DNA from: Streptomyces cirratus
GTDB lineage: Bacteria; Actinomycetota; Actinomycetes; Streptomycetales; Streptomycetaceae
Assembly: GCF_014650775.1 (NCBI RefSeq)
Contig: NZ_BMVP01000008.1
Coordinates: 62,001-126,000 of the forward strand
Direction: 5' to 3'
DNA length: 64,000 nucleotides
Shown: piece after piece, positions 32,791 through 39,876 of the stretch
How positions within the stretch are numbered: the first letter of the stretch is position 1
How the letters are laid out: every line of letters begins with the position of its first letter
Position numbers and translations under genes: made by a program
The notes under the pieces: model-generated
The model's database searches: none
Seen by the model: the letters and a program-made list of their open reading frames with translations, nothing else
What the model was told of the DNA's origin: nothing

Positions 32791-33912
32791 TTACCGGGCC
32801 TTGTTCTTGTCGAACCAGATCGTGGCCGCTATGGGAACGATCCCCGCCCAGAAGATGAGGCGCGGCCCGGCCAGGTCGGCCCAGGGAGGCCCCGCGATCA
32901 GCAGGGCGCAGAGCATGGCCCAGGTCGATTGCGCCAAGGCGACGCGGGCCCAGCGGCCGCGGTGGATCAGCGAGCGGACGTTCAGCTGCACCCCGGAACG
33001 GAGCTTGCGGTAGCGGCGCCAGGCACCGAAGCCCCAGATCGCTGCCATGATCACCATGGACCACAGTCGCTGGGCGACGGGCAGGGGCAGTGCGGGGGCC
33101 GGGTGGTCGTCCGACGGAAACAGGTTGATCATGGCGGCCGGCGTGACCAGGCAGAGCAGCGCGAGCCATCGAGTGCCCCGCAGCAGCCGGTAGGTGGCAC
33201 GGTCGAGCTGCTGCTGCATCCAGGAAGAGCCGGGCTGGCCGGCCAGTGCACCCGCGTAGAGGTCGGCGGCGTGTGCGGCGCCCACGCCCGGCGCCTCCGC
33301 GGCCTTCTTCGTCCGGCGGGCAAGGGCTTCGGCGTGAGTGGGGTCGATGCGGAGAATGGCCTCGTCGAGTTGGTCGGAGACGGTGCCATTGCCGGCCGCA
33401 CTGGCGATGCGGTGCGCGACCTCGTGGGCGTAGATGTCCTCGGGGCCCAGGCGCAGTGCCTCCTTGGCCAGGTCGGACGCCTCGCCGGAAATGCGATCCA
33501 TATCGGCATGACTGAGCGTCCCCGCGCCCGTCGTCCGGGCGTATTCGACCACCGCGACGCGCCACACCGCGTCCGCGAGCATGGCACGGGGGTATGACTC
33601 CTCGGGAGCTACTCGGACCGCCTCGCGCAGTACGGGTTCGACGTTGATCCAGCCCTCGTCGTCCACCATCGCCCGGGCGCGCAACATCAGTGCGCCGTAG
33701 TCCTCCGGATCCAGCTTGAGGGCTTCGTCGGCCGCCTCCCTCGCCTGCCGCGGCCCCTCCGTGTTGAAACGGCAGTAGCCCATCTTGACCCAGGCGCGTA
33801 TGTCGCCGGGATCCTCGGCGAGGTGGCGGCCCAGCAGTGCCAGGGCCTGGTCGTAGCGTTCGAAGTCGATCAGGGCTTGGGCCTGTTCGACGGTCGGGTG
33901 CAGCGTGGTCAC
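32791..33912 (-). CDS. TPR protein with C-terminal membrane helices, partner of an AAA+ ATPase
   Basis: The 373-aa protein has an N-terminal ~220-residue helical TPR-like region (EQAQALIDFERYDQALALLGRHLAEDPGDIRAW, AREAADEALKLDPEDYGAL, DLAKEALRLGPEDIYAHEVA). Four membrane helices follow (RWLALLCLVTPAAMINLF, MVIMAAIWGFGAW, STWAMLCALLIAG, LIFWAGIVPIAATIWF). GTG 33912 overlaps the stop of the AAA+ gene (GTGA, 33909-33912), so synthesis is coupled. It probably anchors the ATPase or its substrates to the membrane. Confidence 0.8.
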   Translation of the reverse strand: MTTLHPTVEQAQALIDFERYDQALALLGRHLAEDPGDIRAWVKMGYCRFNTEGPRQAREAADEALKLDPEDYGALMLRARAMVDDEGWINVEPVLREAVRVAPEESYPRAMLADAVWRVAVVEYARTTGAGTLSHADMDRISGEASDLAKEALRLGPEDIYAHEVAHRIASAAGNGTVSDQLDEAILRIDPTHAEALARRTKKAAEAPGVGAAHAADLYAGALAGQPGSSWMQQQLDRATYRLLRGTRWLALLCLVTPAAMINLFPSDDHPAPALPLPVAQRLWSMVIMAAIWGFGAWRRYRKLRSGVQLNVRSLIHRGRWARVALAQSTWAMLCALLIAGPPWADLAGPRLIFWAGIVPIAATIWFDKNKAR

Positions 33913-35180
33913 AGCTTCCGCCTCTTCTTGAGATAGGCGACCAGGTCGTCGTACATGCCGCCGTCGTTGGCGTACATCGCCACGTTGCGCGCCGAGGCGA
34001 ACCACGGCTCCGACGAGGGCACCGTCTGCTTCGCGGCACCGAGCAGGTCCTTCATGCCGATCATGCGCACGACACCGGTACGCACCGAGTCGAGGAGCGC
34101 CGTCTCCGCCGCGGACTCGCACAGGTGGGCGAGGTCGGCCCCGGACAGACCGTCGGTCATCTTGACGAGCTTGCCCAAGTCGACCTTCTCGATCGGGCGG
34201 TCGCGCAGGTGGTAACGGAGGATCGCCTCGCGCGCCGGCGCGTCGGGGGGCAGTACGAGGAGCGTGCGGTCGAAGCGGCCGGGGCGGCGCAGCGCGATGT
34301 CGACGTCCCAGGGGACATTCGTCGCGGCGAGTACGAAGACGCCCTCGTTGGCGGCGGCGTCGACGCCGTCGAGCTCGGTCAGGAGCTGGTTGACGGTGTT
34401 GCGCATGCCCGCGCTCTGCGTACGGCTGCGCTTGCCGCCGAGAGCGTCCAGTTCGTCGAGGAATACGACGCAGGGGGCCTGGCGACGCGCGGTCTCGAAC
34501 AGTTCGTGCATGTTGCGCTCGGAGTTGCCGATCCACATGTCGAGCACGTCATTGACAGACACGGACAGGAAGCTCGCACCGAGCTCTCCAGCGACGGCGC
34601 GTGCCACGAACGTCTTGCCGCAGCCGGGAGGACCGTAGAGGAGGAGGCCGCCGCGCAGGCTCTTGCCGTACAGCTTGCGCAACTCCGGGTTGCGCAGCGG
34701 CGCGAGGAACGCGGCGTCCAGGCGGTCCTTGACCTCCTGCATGCCGCCGACGTCGGCGAGGCGTACGGTGCCCGGAGCGTCGACGTCCCAAGCGGGGGCA
34801 CCCTCGGGGTCGCCGCTGCCGTCGGTGGCGAGGGGTTCTTCCACGAAGCGCGGCGGAAGGACGTCTTTCACCTGGTCGGCGGCGGCGCCCCAGTTGAAGG
34901 TGTTACCGGGTCCGGGCTCCGTGGGTGGGGTCGCCGGGGCCGACGGAAGCACAGAAGGCGGCGTTTGCGCAGGTGAGTTGCTCATTGCGCGTACCATCAA
35001 CGCTTTTGCCTGACCGTCACCCGGCGCGTGCTGCAGTGCGACGGCCACCTGAGTGACCGCGTCGTCCTGCTGTCCGGCGTCCAGCAACAGGCCGGCCAAG
35101 TGCAGTCGCAGTGGCACGTCACCGGGTGCCGCCTCGACGGCCGTGCGCAAACTCTGTATCAGGGGAGAGACGTCAGACAT
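33909..35180 (-). CDS. AAA+ ATPase (Cdc48/spastin-type) with N-terminal TPR
   Basis: The 423-aa protein has residues ~1-65 resembling one or two TPRs (LRLHLAGLLLDAGQQDDAVTQVAVALQHAPGD), then a Pro-rich linker. A complete AAA+ module follows, with DVGGMQEVKDRLDAAFLAPL, Walker A GPPGCGKTF, pore-loop region WIGNSERNMHELF, Walker B VVFLDELDALGG, sensor 1 AATN and arginine fingers RRPGRFDR. This is the classical AAA clade (FtsH/Cdc48/spastin), without a protease domain. It should remodel or unfold proteins. ATG 35180 is the start. Its partner is the overlapping TPR membrane protein. Confidence 0.92.
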   Translation of the reverse strand: MSDVSPLIQSLRTAVEAAPGDVPLRLHLAGLLLDAGQQDDAVTQVAVALQHAPGDGQAKALMVRAMSNSPAQTPPSVLPSAPATPPTEPGPGNTFNWGAAADQVKDVLPPRFVEEPLATDGSGDPEGAPAWDVDAPGTVRLADVGGMQEVKDRLDAAFLAPLRNPELRKLYGKSLRGGLLLYGPPGCGKTFVARAVAGELGASFLSVSVNDVLDMWIGNSERNMHELFETARRQAPCVVFLDELDALGGKRSRTQSAGMRNTVNQLLTELDGVDAAANEGVFVLAATNVPWDVDIALRRPGRFDRTLLVLPPDAPAREAILRYHLRDRPIEKVDLGKLVKMTDGLSGADLAHLCESAAETALLDSVRTGVVRMIGMKDLLGAAKQTVPSSEPWFASARNVAMYANDGGMYDDLVAYLKKRRKL

Positions 35181-35532
35181 GTGGCCACTTTACGAACTCA
35201 CCGCCACGGGTCATCCGGCGGCCCTGCGGACCTGACGAGCAGTGGCCGTCCGGCCATCGAGGGCCACCGGGGGCGCCCCTCGCATGGCAGCTCTCCGCCG
35301 TCCGAACGCGCCGTAGGCGCCCGCCACATGGGCTGCGGTACGTTCCGCCATCCGCTGTGGTCCGAGCGGTTGGCCCGGCCGGCCAGACCCATGGCCACTG
35401 ACCTCATTTCAGTGGCGCGACTTCGCCGACGATCCCAGTGAGGCCGGAGCGGTCCACGGCGAACCGGCAGGCAGCCCGTCGAGGTGGCCCCGTGCCGGAG
35501 GTGCACGAGAGTGGCCAGGAGCCGGTCGATGG
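35181..35532. other. Gap, nothing recognised
   Basis: These 352 bases lie between the AAA+ gene start and the GH64 gene stop. The AAA+ promoter should lie near 35190-35260. No gene, repeat or strong hairpin was found. Confidence 0.4.
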
Positions 35533-36720
35533 TTAGTTGAAGGGTTCCAGCGTCATGAAGGCTTCCTGCGGATTGCCGTCGTGGACGAGTGATTCGTGAG
35601 CGCCCACGTCATCGAAGGCGAAGCCGTACGCCTTACCGTCGGCCATCTGTTCGTGGATGATGCGGGAGTAGTGGTTGGTGACGGCGTCGCGGTAGAAGTC
35701 GGTGCCGCTCGCGTCGGGTTGGTTGGGGTTCGTCAGGAGCGTCGACCGGTTGAAGCCTGCACACAGGGTGCGGGAGATCGGACCGCGGACAGTGTCATTG
35801 GGTGCGTCCAGGAGCTTGTAGCAGCCGAAGACGCTGTCGGAGTCCGGCTTCTGGAAGCTGGTGACCACCGCTCCCGCGGCGTTGGTGAAGTTCATGACGT
35901 TGCCCGAGACCCGGCCGTAGTACTTGGTGTCCGGTTCGTTCACGAACGGCGTCACGGTGAGCGTGGAAGTGCTGTACTTGCTCCAGACCCGGTTGATGTA
36001 GTCGTTCATGACGTCGGCGGGGATTCCGCCCGCCTCGATGCCGTGACCGGGCGAGAGCGCGCGCACCGGTGTGCCGTCGGGGCCGCTCTGGATCAATCCG
36101 CCCCAGCCGGCCGAACGCAGGCGGCTGAAGACGGCGTCGTATCCGCCCGGCTTGAGCCGGCCGGTGCTCGTGACCGTGCCGTTGGCCGCCTTCACGCCCA
36201 CCGCGTAGGGAGCGGAGAACATGTCGACCTGGGTGCTGTTGATCCACAGTCCGCCGTCATTGAGCGTGTACTCGGACCAGTTGAACAGGATGCCCCGGTT
36301 GGGGTCCGAGGGATTCTGCACGGCAGGCTGCACCAGGCCGCCGGTGCTGACCTTGAAGACGATCTTTTGGCCGATGGAGAAGTAGACCCGTCCCGAGAAC
36401 TTGGGCATCCGGATCGTCTTGGTCTGCCCGTTGGGCGGACCCGCGATCGACGCGTCGGGCGCGGGGGTCGGCGGATTGCCCCCTGTGGGCCATGGGTGGA
36501 ACGTGCCGTTGGCGTCGGCCCAGCCCTGCCGGCCCGAAGCCAGCTCGGTGCCCAGGTTGTAGACGTAGACCGGCTCGCTGCGGCCCGAGGTGTTCTTGAT
36601 CGTGAGCGGGATGGTCGCCGGTACGGCCTCTGCGGACGATGACGGCCCGACGAACATGAGACCGGCGGCGGCCACGATCGCCGAGACCCCGAAGCCGAGC
36701 ACTTTCGATAAGCGGAACAC
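35533..36720 (-). CDS. Secreted GH64 endo-beta-1,3-glucanase with a TTA codon
   Basis: The 395-aa exported enzyme has signal peptide KVLGFGVSAIVAAAGLMFVG and a GH64 (laminaripentaose-producing) catalytic domain: IPLTIKNTSGRSEPVYVYNLG, RVYFSIGQKIVFKV, and ILFNWSEYTLNDGGLWINSTQVDMFSAPYAV, whose Glu (WSE) and Asp (QVD) match the catalytic pair. It degrades fungal or plant beta-1,3-glucan. The start is GTG 36720, after AAGGAGGAAGAGA. Codon 4 is TTA (36711-36709), so translation should need the bldA tRNA. A perfect CTGAGAGCGCTCTCAG palindrome 66 bases upstream suggests LacI-type control. Confidence 0.9.
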   Translation of the reverse strand: MFRLSKVLGFGVSAIVAAAGLMFVGPSSSAEAVPATIPLTIKNTSGRSEPVYVYNLGTELASGRQGWADANGTFHPWPTGGNPPTPAPDASIAGPPNGQTKTIRMPKFSGRVYFSIGQKIVFKVSTGGLVQPAVQNPSDPNRGILFNWSEYTLNDGGLWINSTQVDMFSAPYAVGVKAANGTVTSTGRLKPGGYDAVFSRLRSAGWGGLIQSGPDGTPVRALSPGHGIEAGGIPADVMNDYINRVWSKYSTSTLTVTPFVNEPDTKYYGRVSGNVMNFTNAAGAVVTSFQKPDSDSVFGCYKLLDAPNDTVRGPISRTLCAGFNRSTLLTNPNQPDASGTDFYRDAVTNHYSRIIHEQMADGKAYGFAFDDVGAHESLVHDGNPQEAFMTLEPFN

Positions 36721-36785
36721 TCTCTTCCTCCTTGTGTGGGGAGCTGCCGTGGGGAGGCGGCAGGCAGGGATAGATGCATTGAAGC

Positions 36786-36801
36786 CTGAGAGCGCTCTCA
36801 G
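36786..36801. promoter_or_regulatory. LacI-family (CebR-like) operator palindrome upstream of GH64
   Basis: CTGAGAGCGCTCTCAG is a perfect 16-bp palindrome. Its GAGCGCTC core is that of actinobacterial CebR/CelR operators (TGGGAGCGCTCCCA), repressors released by oligosaccharides. It lies 66 bases before the GH64 start codon. Confidence 0.7.
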
Positions 36802-36821
36802 CGTCCGGTTGTGTTCATCTT

Positions 36822-36840
36822 CTGTCAATACTCTTGACAG
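36822..36840. promoter_or_regulatory. CTGTCAA-N5-TTGACAG inverted repeat between divergent genes
   Basis: This perfect 7-5-7 inverted repeat puts a TTGACA -35-like hexamer on each strand, between the GH64 gene and the divergent small secreted gene. It may be two back-to-back promoters or an operator. No good -10 was found. Confidence 0.4.
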
Positions 36841-36977
36841 GGCCCTCGCCGGACACCCTCGGTGTGAGGGCAGTCAGGAGGGAGCGGAGCCCGGGTCCGG
36901 TACGGCGCACCACCCGCCAGCCCAAGGCCGGGTGCACCCCATCGAAGGGGCGGTCCTCGAAGACACGGAGGCTGTCC

Positions 36978-37325
36978 ATGCGGCCGTCACGGCACGCCAC
37001 GCAAGTCACAACCCGAGGCCGGACGAGCGGATACGGAACCGTCCTGGCGGCCGCCGTCCTGGCATTGTCCACCTTGGCCCTGCATTCACCGGCCACTGCC
37101 GCCGGGCACCGTGCCGCAGCAGCACCGGCCGGTGACTACTGCTCGCCGGCCGAGGAGTTCTACGGCGGTGGCCAGTACACCTCCACCTGAGTCCAGGTGG
37201 GCCTGAACTTCGGCTCCAGCAACCAGGTCATCGTCAGGAACAGCCAGACCCAGTACCAGTGGGGCGGCTCCTGGTACTACGCGGACAACAACTACCGCAG
37301 CTACCCCATCAGTGTGCCCTGCTGA
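36978..37325 (+). pseudogene. Small secreted protein gene interrupted by an in-frame TGA
   Basis: ATG 36978 has ACGGAGG upstream and starts a signal-peptide protein (YGTVLAAAVLALSTLALHSPATAAG, then APAGDYCSPAEEFYGGGQYTST). A TGA at 37188-37190 stops it, but the same frame continues with good codon use: VQVGLNFGSSNQVIVRN, QYQWGGSWYYADNNYRSYPIS, ending VPC at a second TGA (37323-37325). A TGG-to-TGA change would restore one 115-residue secreted two-cysteine protein. It could be a nonsense mutation, a sequencing error or read-through. I do not recognise the family. Confidence 0.6.
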
Positions 37326-37366
37326 CGAGCGTCAGGCGAGACACGAGCGGATCCAGAGTCCTGCTC

Positions 37367-38515
37367 TCAGGGCAGGTCGCCGATGTGGGTACCGGGCGGC
37401 AGCAGGAGTCCTCCGGGTGCTGTTCGCAGGCCGAAGCGCGGGGGGTGGGTGAACGTCGCGGTACGGGAAAGATCGACGGTGCCCCCGGTGAAGCGGGCCG
37501 GAGGGACTGTGACGTGGAGGCTCTCCAAGCGGTGCTCACCGAAGTCGACGATGGCGCCCGTGAAGGTGGAGCCGGCGAAGTCGACAAGACCGTCGGAGAA
37601 CTCCGCGTCCTCGAATCGGACCTCTCCCGCGCCGAAGGCGACGTCACGGAAGTTGACGCGGGCGCCGGTGAATCGGGCGGCGTCGAAGGTGACCCAGCCG
37701 CCGCTGAAGACGGTCCGGTCAAAGCGGACGGTCCCGCTGCGGAACTCGGCGAGGCGGAAGTAGACGTAACTCCCGTCGGCGAATGCGACCTCGTCGAAGA
37801 CCACCTGGTCGTGATCACGGGCAACGAAGAGCGCCTTGATGAAGATGATGTCGCCGCCGGTGAAGCGGGCGCCGCGGAAATCGGCCTCGTCGAGAACCGC
37901 GCCAGTGAAGTCGAGGTCGTACCCCTGCCACGATTCGGGTGAGTCGTCTCGCAGATGGGCGCCGATGAGCCGGAGGACGGTCTTGCGTATCTCGCGTTCA
38001 CTTTGCCAGGCGGTGAATCCCGCCTCGTCGACCGGAGCATCGGGCGCATGGGGCATCCTGAGGTAGCCGCACAGCACGTCGATACAGGTCTGACGCTCCT
38101 GGCGCCACTCGTCGGCGAGTCGGGCCATGGCGTACGCCCCGGCCATCCGGGCCGCCGGCTGATCCGCCCCGAGCTGATTGGCCGCGGCCCCGAAGCGGTC
38201 GGTGAAGGACCTGCCGTGCTCGCGCTCCTCACTCACCTCGTTGAGGTGTTGACGCCGGTAGCCGACGACCAGGGCGACCACACCGCCGGCTCCGGCGACG
38301 ATCGCCAGGGCGATCTTGATGCCGTCGTACACATCTCCGGGCTTGAGCGGTCCGGCCGCGTCCAGCCGAGGCCTGCCCAACATCAGCCAGAACATTGCCG
38401 CGACGATGCCGACTGCGAAGGCGGACAGCAGCAGCACAACAGCAACATGCAGGCTCAGCGACCACCGCATCACGCTGCGAGGATCTGGACCTGAACGCTC
38501 ACCCCTGACCGCCAC
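37367..38515 (-). CDS. Membrane-anchored pentapeptide-repeat-like protein
   Basis: The 382-aa protein has two N-terminal membrane helices (LSLHVAVVLLLSAFAVGIVAAMFWLML and IKIALAIVAGAGGVVALVVGY), then a helical region with REHGRSFTDRFGAAANQLGADQPAARMAGAYAMARLADEW and CIDVLCGYLRMP. The C-terminal ~190 residues are regular pentapeptide-type coils (LDFTGAVLDEADFRGARF, VRFDRTVFSGGWVTFDAARFTGARVNF). This matches the widespread actinobacterial pentapeptide repeat-containing membrane proteins of unknown role. GTG 38515 is the start, and Met at 38470 is an alternative. Confidence 0.85.
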   Translation of the reverse strand: MAVRGERSGPDPRSVMRWSLSLHVAVVLLLSAFAVGIVAAMFWLMLGRPRLDAAGPLKPGDVYDGIKIALAIVAGAGGVVALVVGYRRQHLNEVSEEREHGRSFTDRFGAAANQLGADQPAARMAGAYAMARLADEWRQERQTCIDVLCGYLRMPHAPDAPVDEAGFTAWQSEREIRKTVLRLIGAHLRDDSPESWQGYDLDFTGAVLDEADFRGARFTGGDIIFIKALFVARDHDQVVFDEVAFADGSYVYFRLAEFRSGTVRFDRTVFSGGWVTFDAARFTGARVNFRDVAFGAGEVRFEDAEFSDGLVDFAGSTFTGAIVDFGEHRLESLHVTVPPARFTGGTVDLSRTATFTHPPRFGLRTAPGGLLLPPGTHIGDLP

Positions 38516-38839
38516 GCCATCAGCGTAGAACCGACATCGAGAGCACGGAACGGCGCGGGCGAGGATCAGCCCGAGGCTGCCGGGCGGCGTTTGTAGGCGG
38601 TTTTCGTCGCGGAGCTTCGCGACGAGGGGCTTGCAGTAGTTCCTGGCTCCTTGCGGCCAGGAGCTTGCGAGGGTCCAGGACGGCCTTCAGGGAGCCGTCC
38701 AGGCTCGCCTACGCAGGACTCGCCCCGCGACCCGCAGTTCCGGTTCCCCGATCCGCGGTGAACAGCCCTCCCGGAGAGGCAGGCGGGCAACGGTGCCGCT
38801 CCGCACGTTGACCGGTGGGCGCTGCTCAGTCCTGCCGGG
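38516..38839. other. Gap with short inverted repeats
   Basis: No gene is visible. TCGTCGCG-GAGCT-TCGCGACGA near 38603-38625 and a CTCCTTGCGGCCAGGAG hairpin near 38645-38670 stand out. They adjoin a transposase relic and could be element debris. Confidence 0.4.
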
Positions 38840-39043
38840 GTGAAGTACGGCGAGGCGGATCCGGACAGGCTCACCCCGGCCCGGGTCCGCCGGGGGCTCA
38901 GGAACCTCCGGGGGAGGACCGGCCGGCCGGTGCTGCTGACAGCCGGAGCGCCGGTCCGCCGCCGAGACCTCCGCTACGTCCAACGCGATGCAGCCCCACC
39001 CCTCCTGGACAGGGGCAGGGGCGAATCAGCGTCGACGGGCTAG
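38840..39043 (+). pseudogene. C-terminal remnant of an IS transposase
   Basis: The short frame contains DPDRLTPARVRRGLRNLRGRTGRP, resembling the conserved C-terminal segment of a common actinobacterial DDE-type putative transposase (…LTPARVRRGFRNLRAKT…P). It then degenerates. No upstream catalytic part exists here. Confidence 0.45.
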
Positions 39044-39187
39044 GAGGGGCGTGCGCGGGGGCGCGGGTGCTGCGGAATGCACCTCGCGCGCCCTGTACGA
39101 CTCTGGTGCGCCGCTCAGGGCGCTGCATAGGGTTGGCCACGCCGGAGGGGGCTGTCCGGCGCGAGCCGTGCATCCCGGGGGTGGATC

Positions 39188-39844
39188 GTGAGCCGATCGC
39201 AGGCGGAGCCGCGCGTGGAGGAGGACCTCCTCAGGGAGATCGCCCGCGGGGTGGTGGAGCGTGTGGCTCCCCACGAGTTGGTCCTCTTCCACGCCGAGAG
39301 CACGGCCTACTTCCGGGATCCCCACAAGGCGTTGAAGGCGGCGCGCAAGCGGGCGGCCGCGCAGCCGAAGGACGAGCGGTTCGGCTTCGGGGGCGGTGAG
39401 CTGATCGCCATAGTGACTCCCCTCGTGCTGGCGATGGTGGAAACCGCTCTGGTCGGCCTGGGCGCGGACCTGATGGTGAGGGGCGCGGAGCGGAGCGCGG
39501 GCCCGGTGCGTGCCCGGATACGACGCCTGCTGCGGCGCCCGGATCCGACGCAGCGCGAGGAGTCGGCCGCCGAAGATGCCGATGCCCCGGAGGGCCCGGA
39601 GCCTTCGGCCGCCCCGGCACCGGCAACCGACACCACGCCCGGAGCGGTCATCGACGCCTCGGCAGGTTCCGAGGGCAACGCGACGGACGGGGCGCCCCCA
39701 CCCGCGCCGAGAGCCGGGGCGCTGCCCCCTGAGCTGACGGAAACCGTTCGGCAGCAGGTGTACGAGCAGGCCCTGCGCTTCGGCATCGACGAGGACGGGG
39801 CCCGACTGCTGGCCGACGCGGTGATCGGAGGCCTCACCGCATAG
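39188..39844 (+). CDS. Uncharacterised protein upstream of an M48 protease
   Basis: The 218-aa protein starts at GTG 39188 after CGGGGGTGG. It has an N-terminal helical domain (EEDLLREIARGVVERVAPHELVLFHAESTAYFRDPHKALKAAR), one likely membrane segment (FGFGGGELIAIVTPLVLAMVETALVGLGADLMV), a long Ala/Pro/Glu-rich linker, and a C-terminal helical piece (LTETVRQQVYEQALRFGIDEDGARLLADAVIGGL). The next gene is 32 bases downstream in the same direction, so they form an operon. I do not recognise a family. Confidence 0.7.
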   Translation: MSRSQAEPRVEEDLLREIARGVVERVAPHELVLFHAESTAYFRDPHKALKAARKRAAAQPKDERFGFGGGELIAIVTPLVLAMVETALVGLGADLMVRGAERSAGPVRARIRRLLRRPDPTQREESAAEDADAPEGPEPSAAPAPATDTTPGAVIDASAGSEGNATDGAPPPAPRAGALPPELTETVRQQVYEQALRFGIDEDGARLLADAVIGGLTA

Positions 39845-39876
39845 CCGGTTCCGCCATCATCCCTCGGGAGTCCGCG

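Noticed and set aside
37188-37190. Selenocysteine insertion at the internal TGA
   Set aside because: No SECIS-like hairpin directly follows, and a Trp-to-stop change is the simpler explanation.
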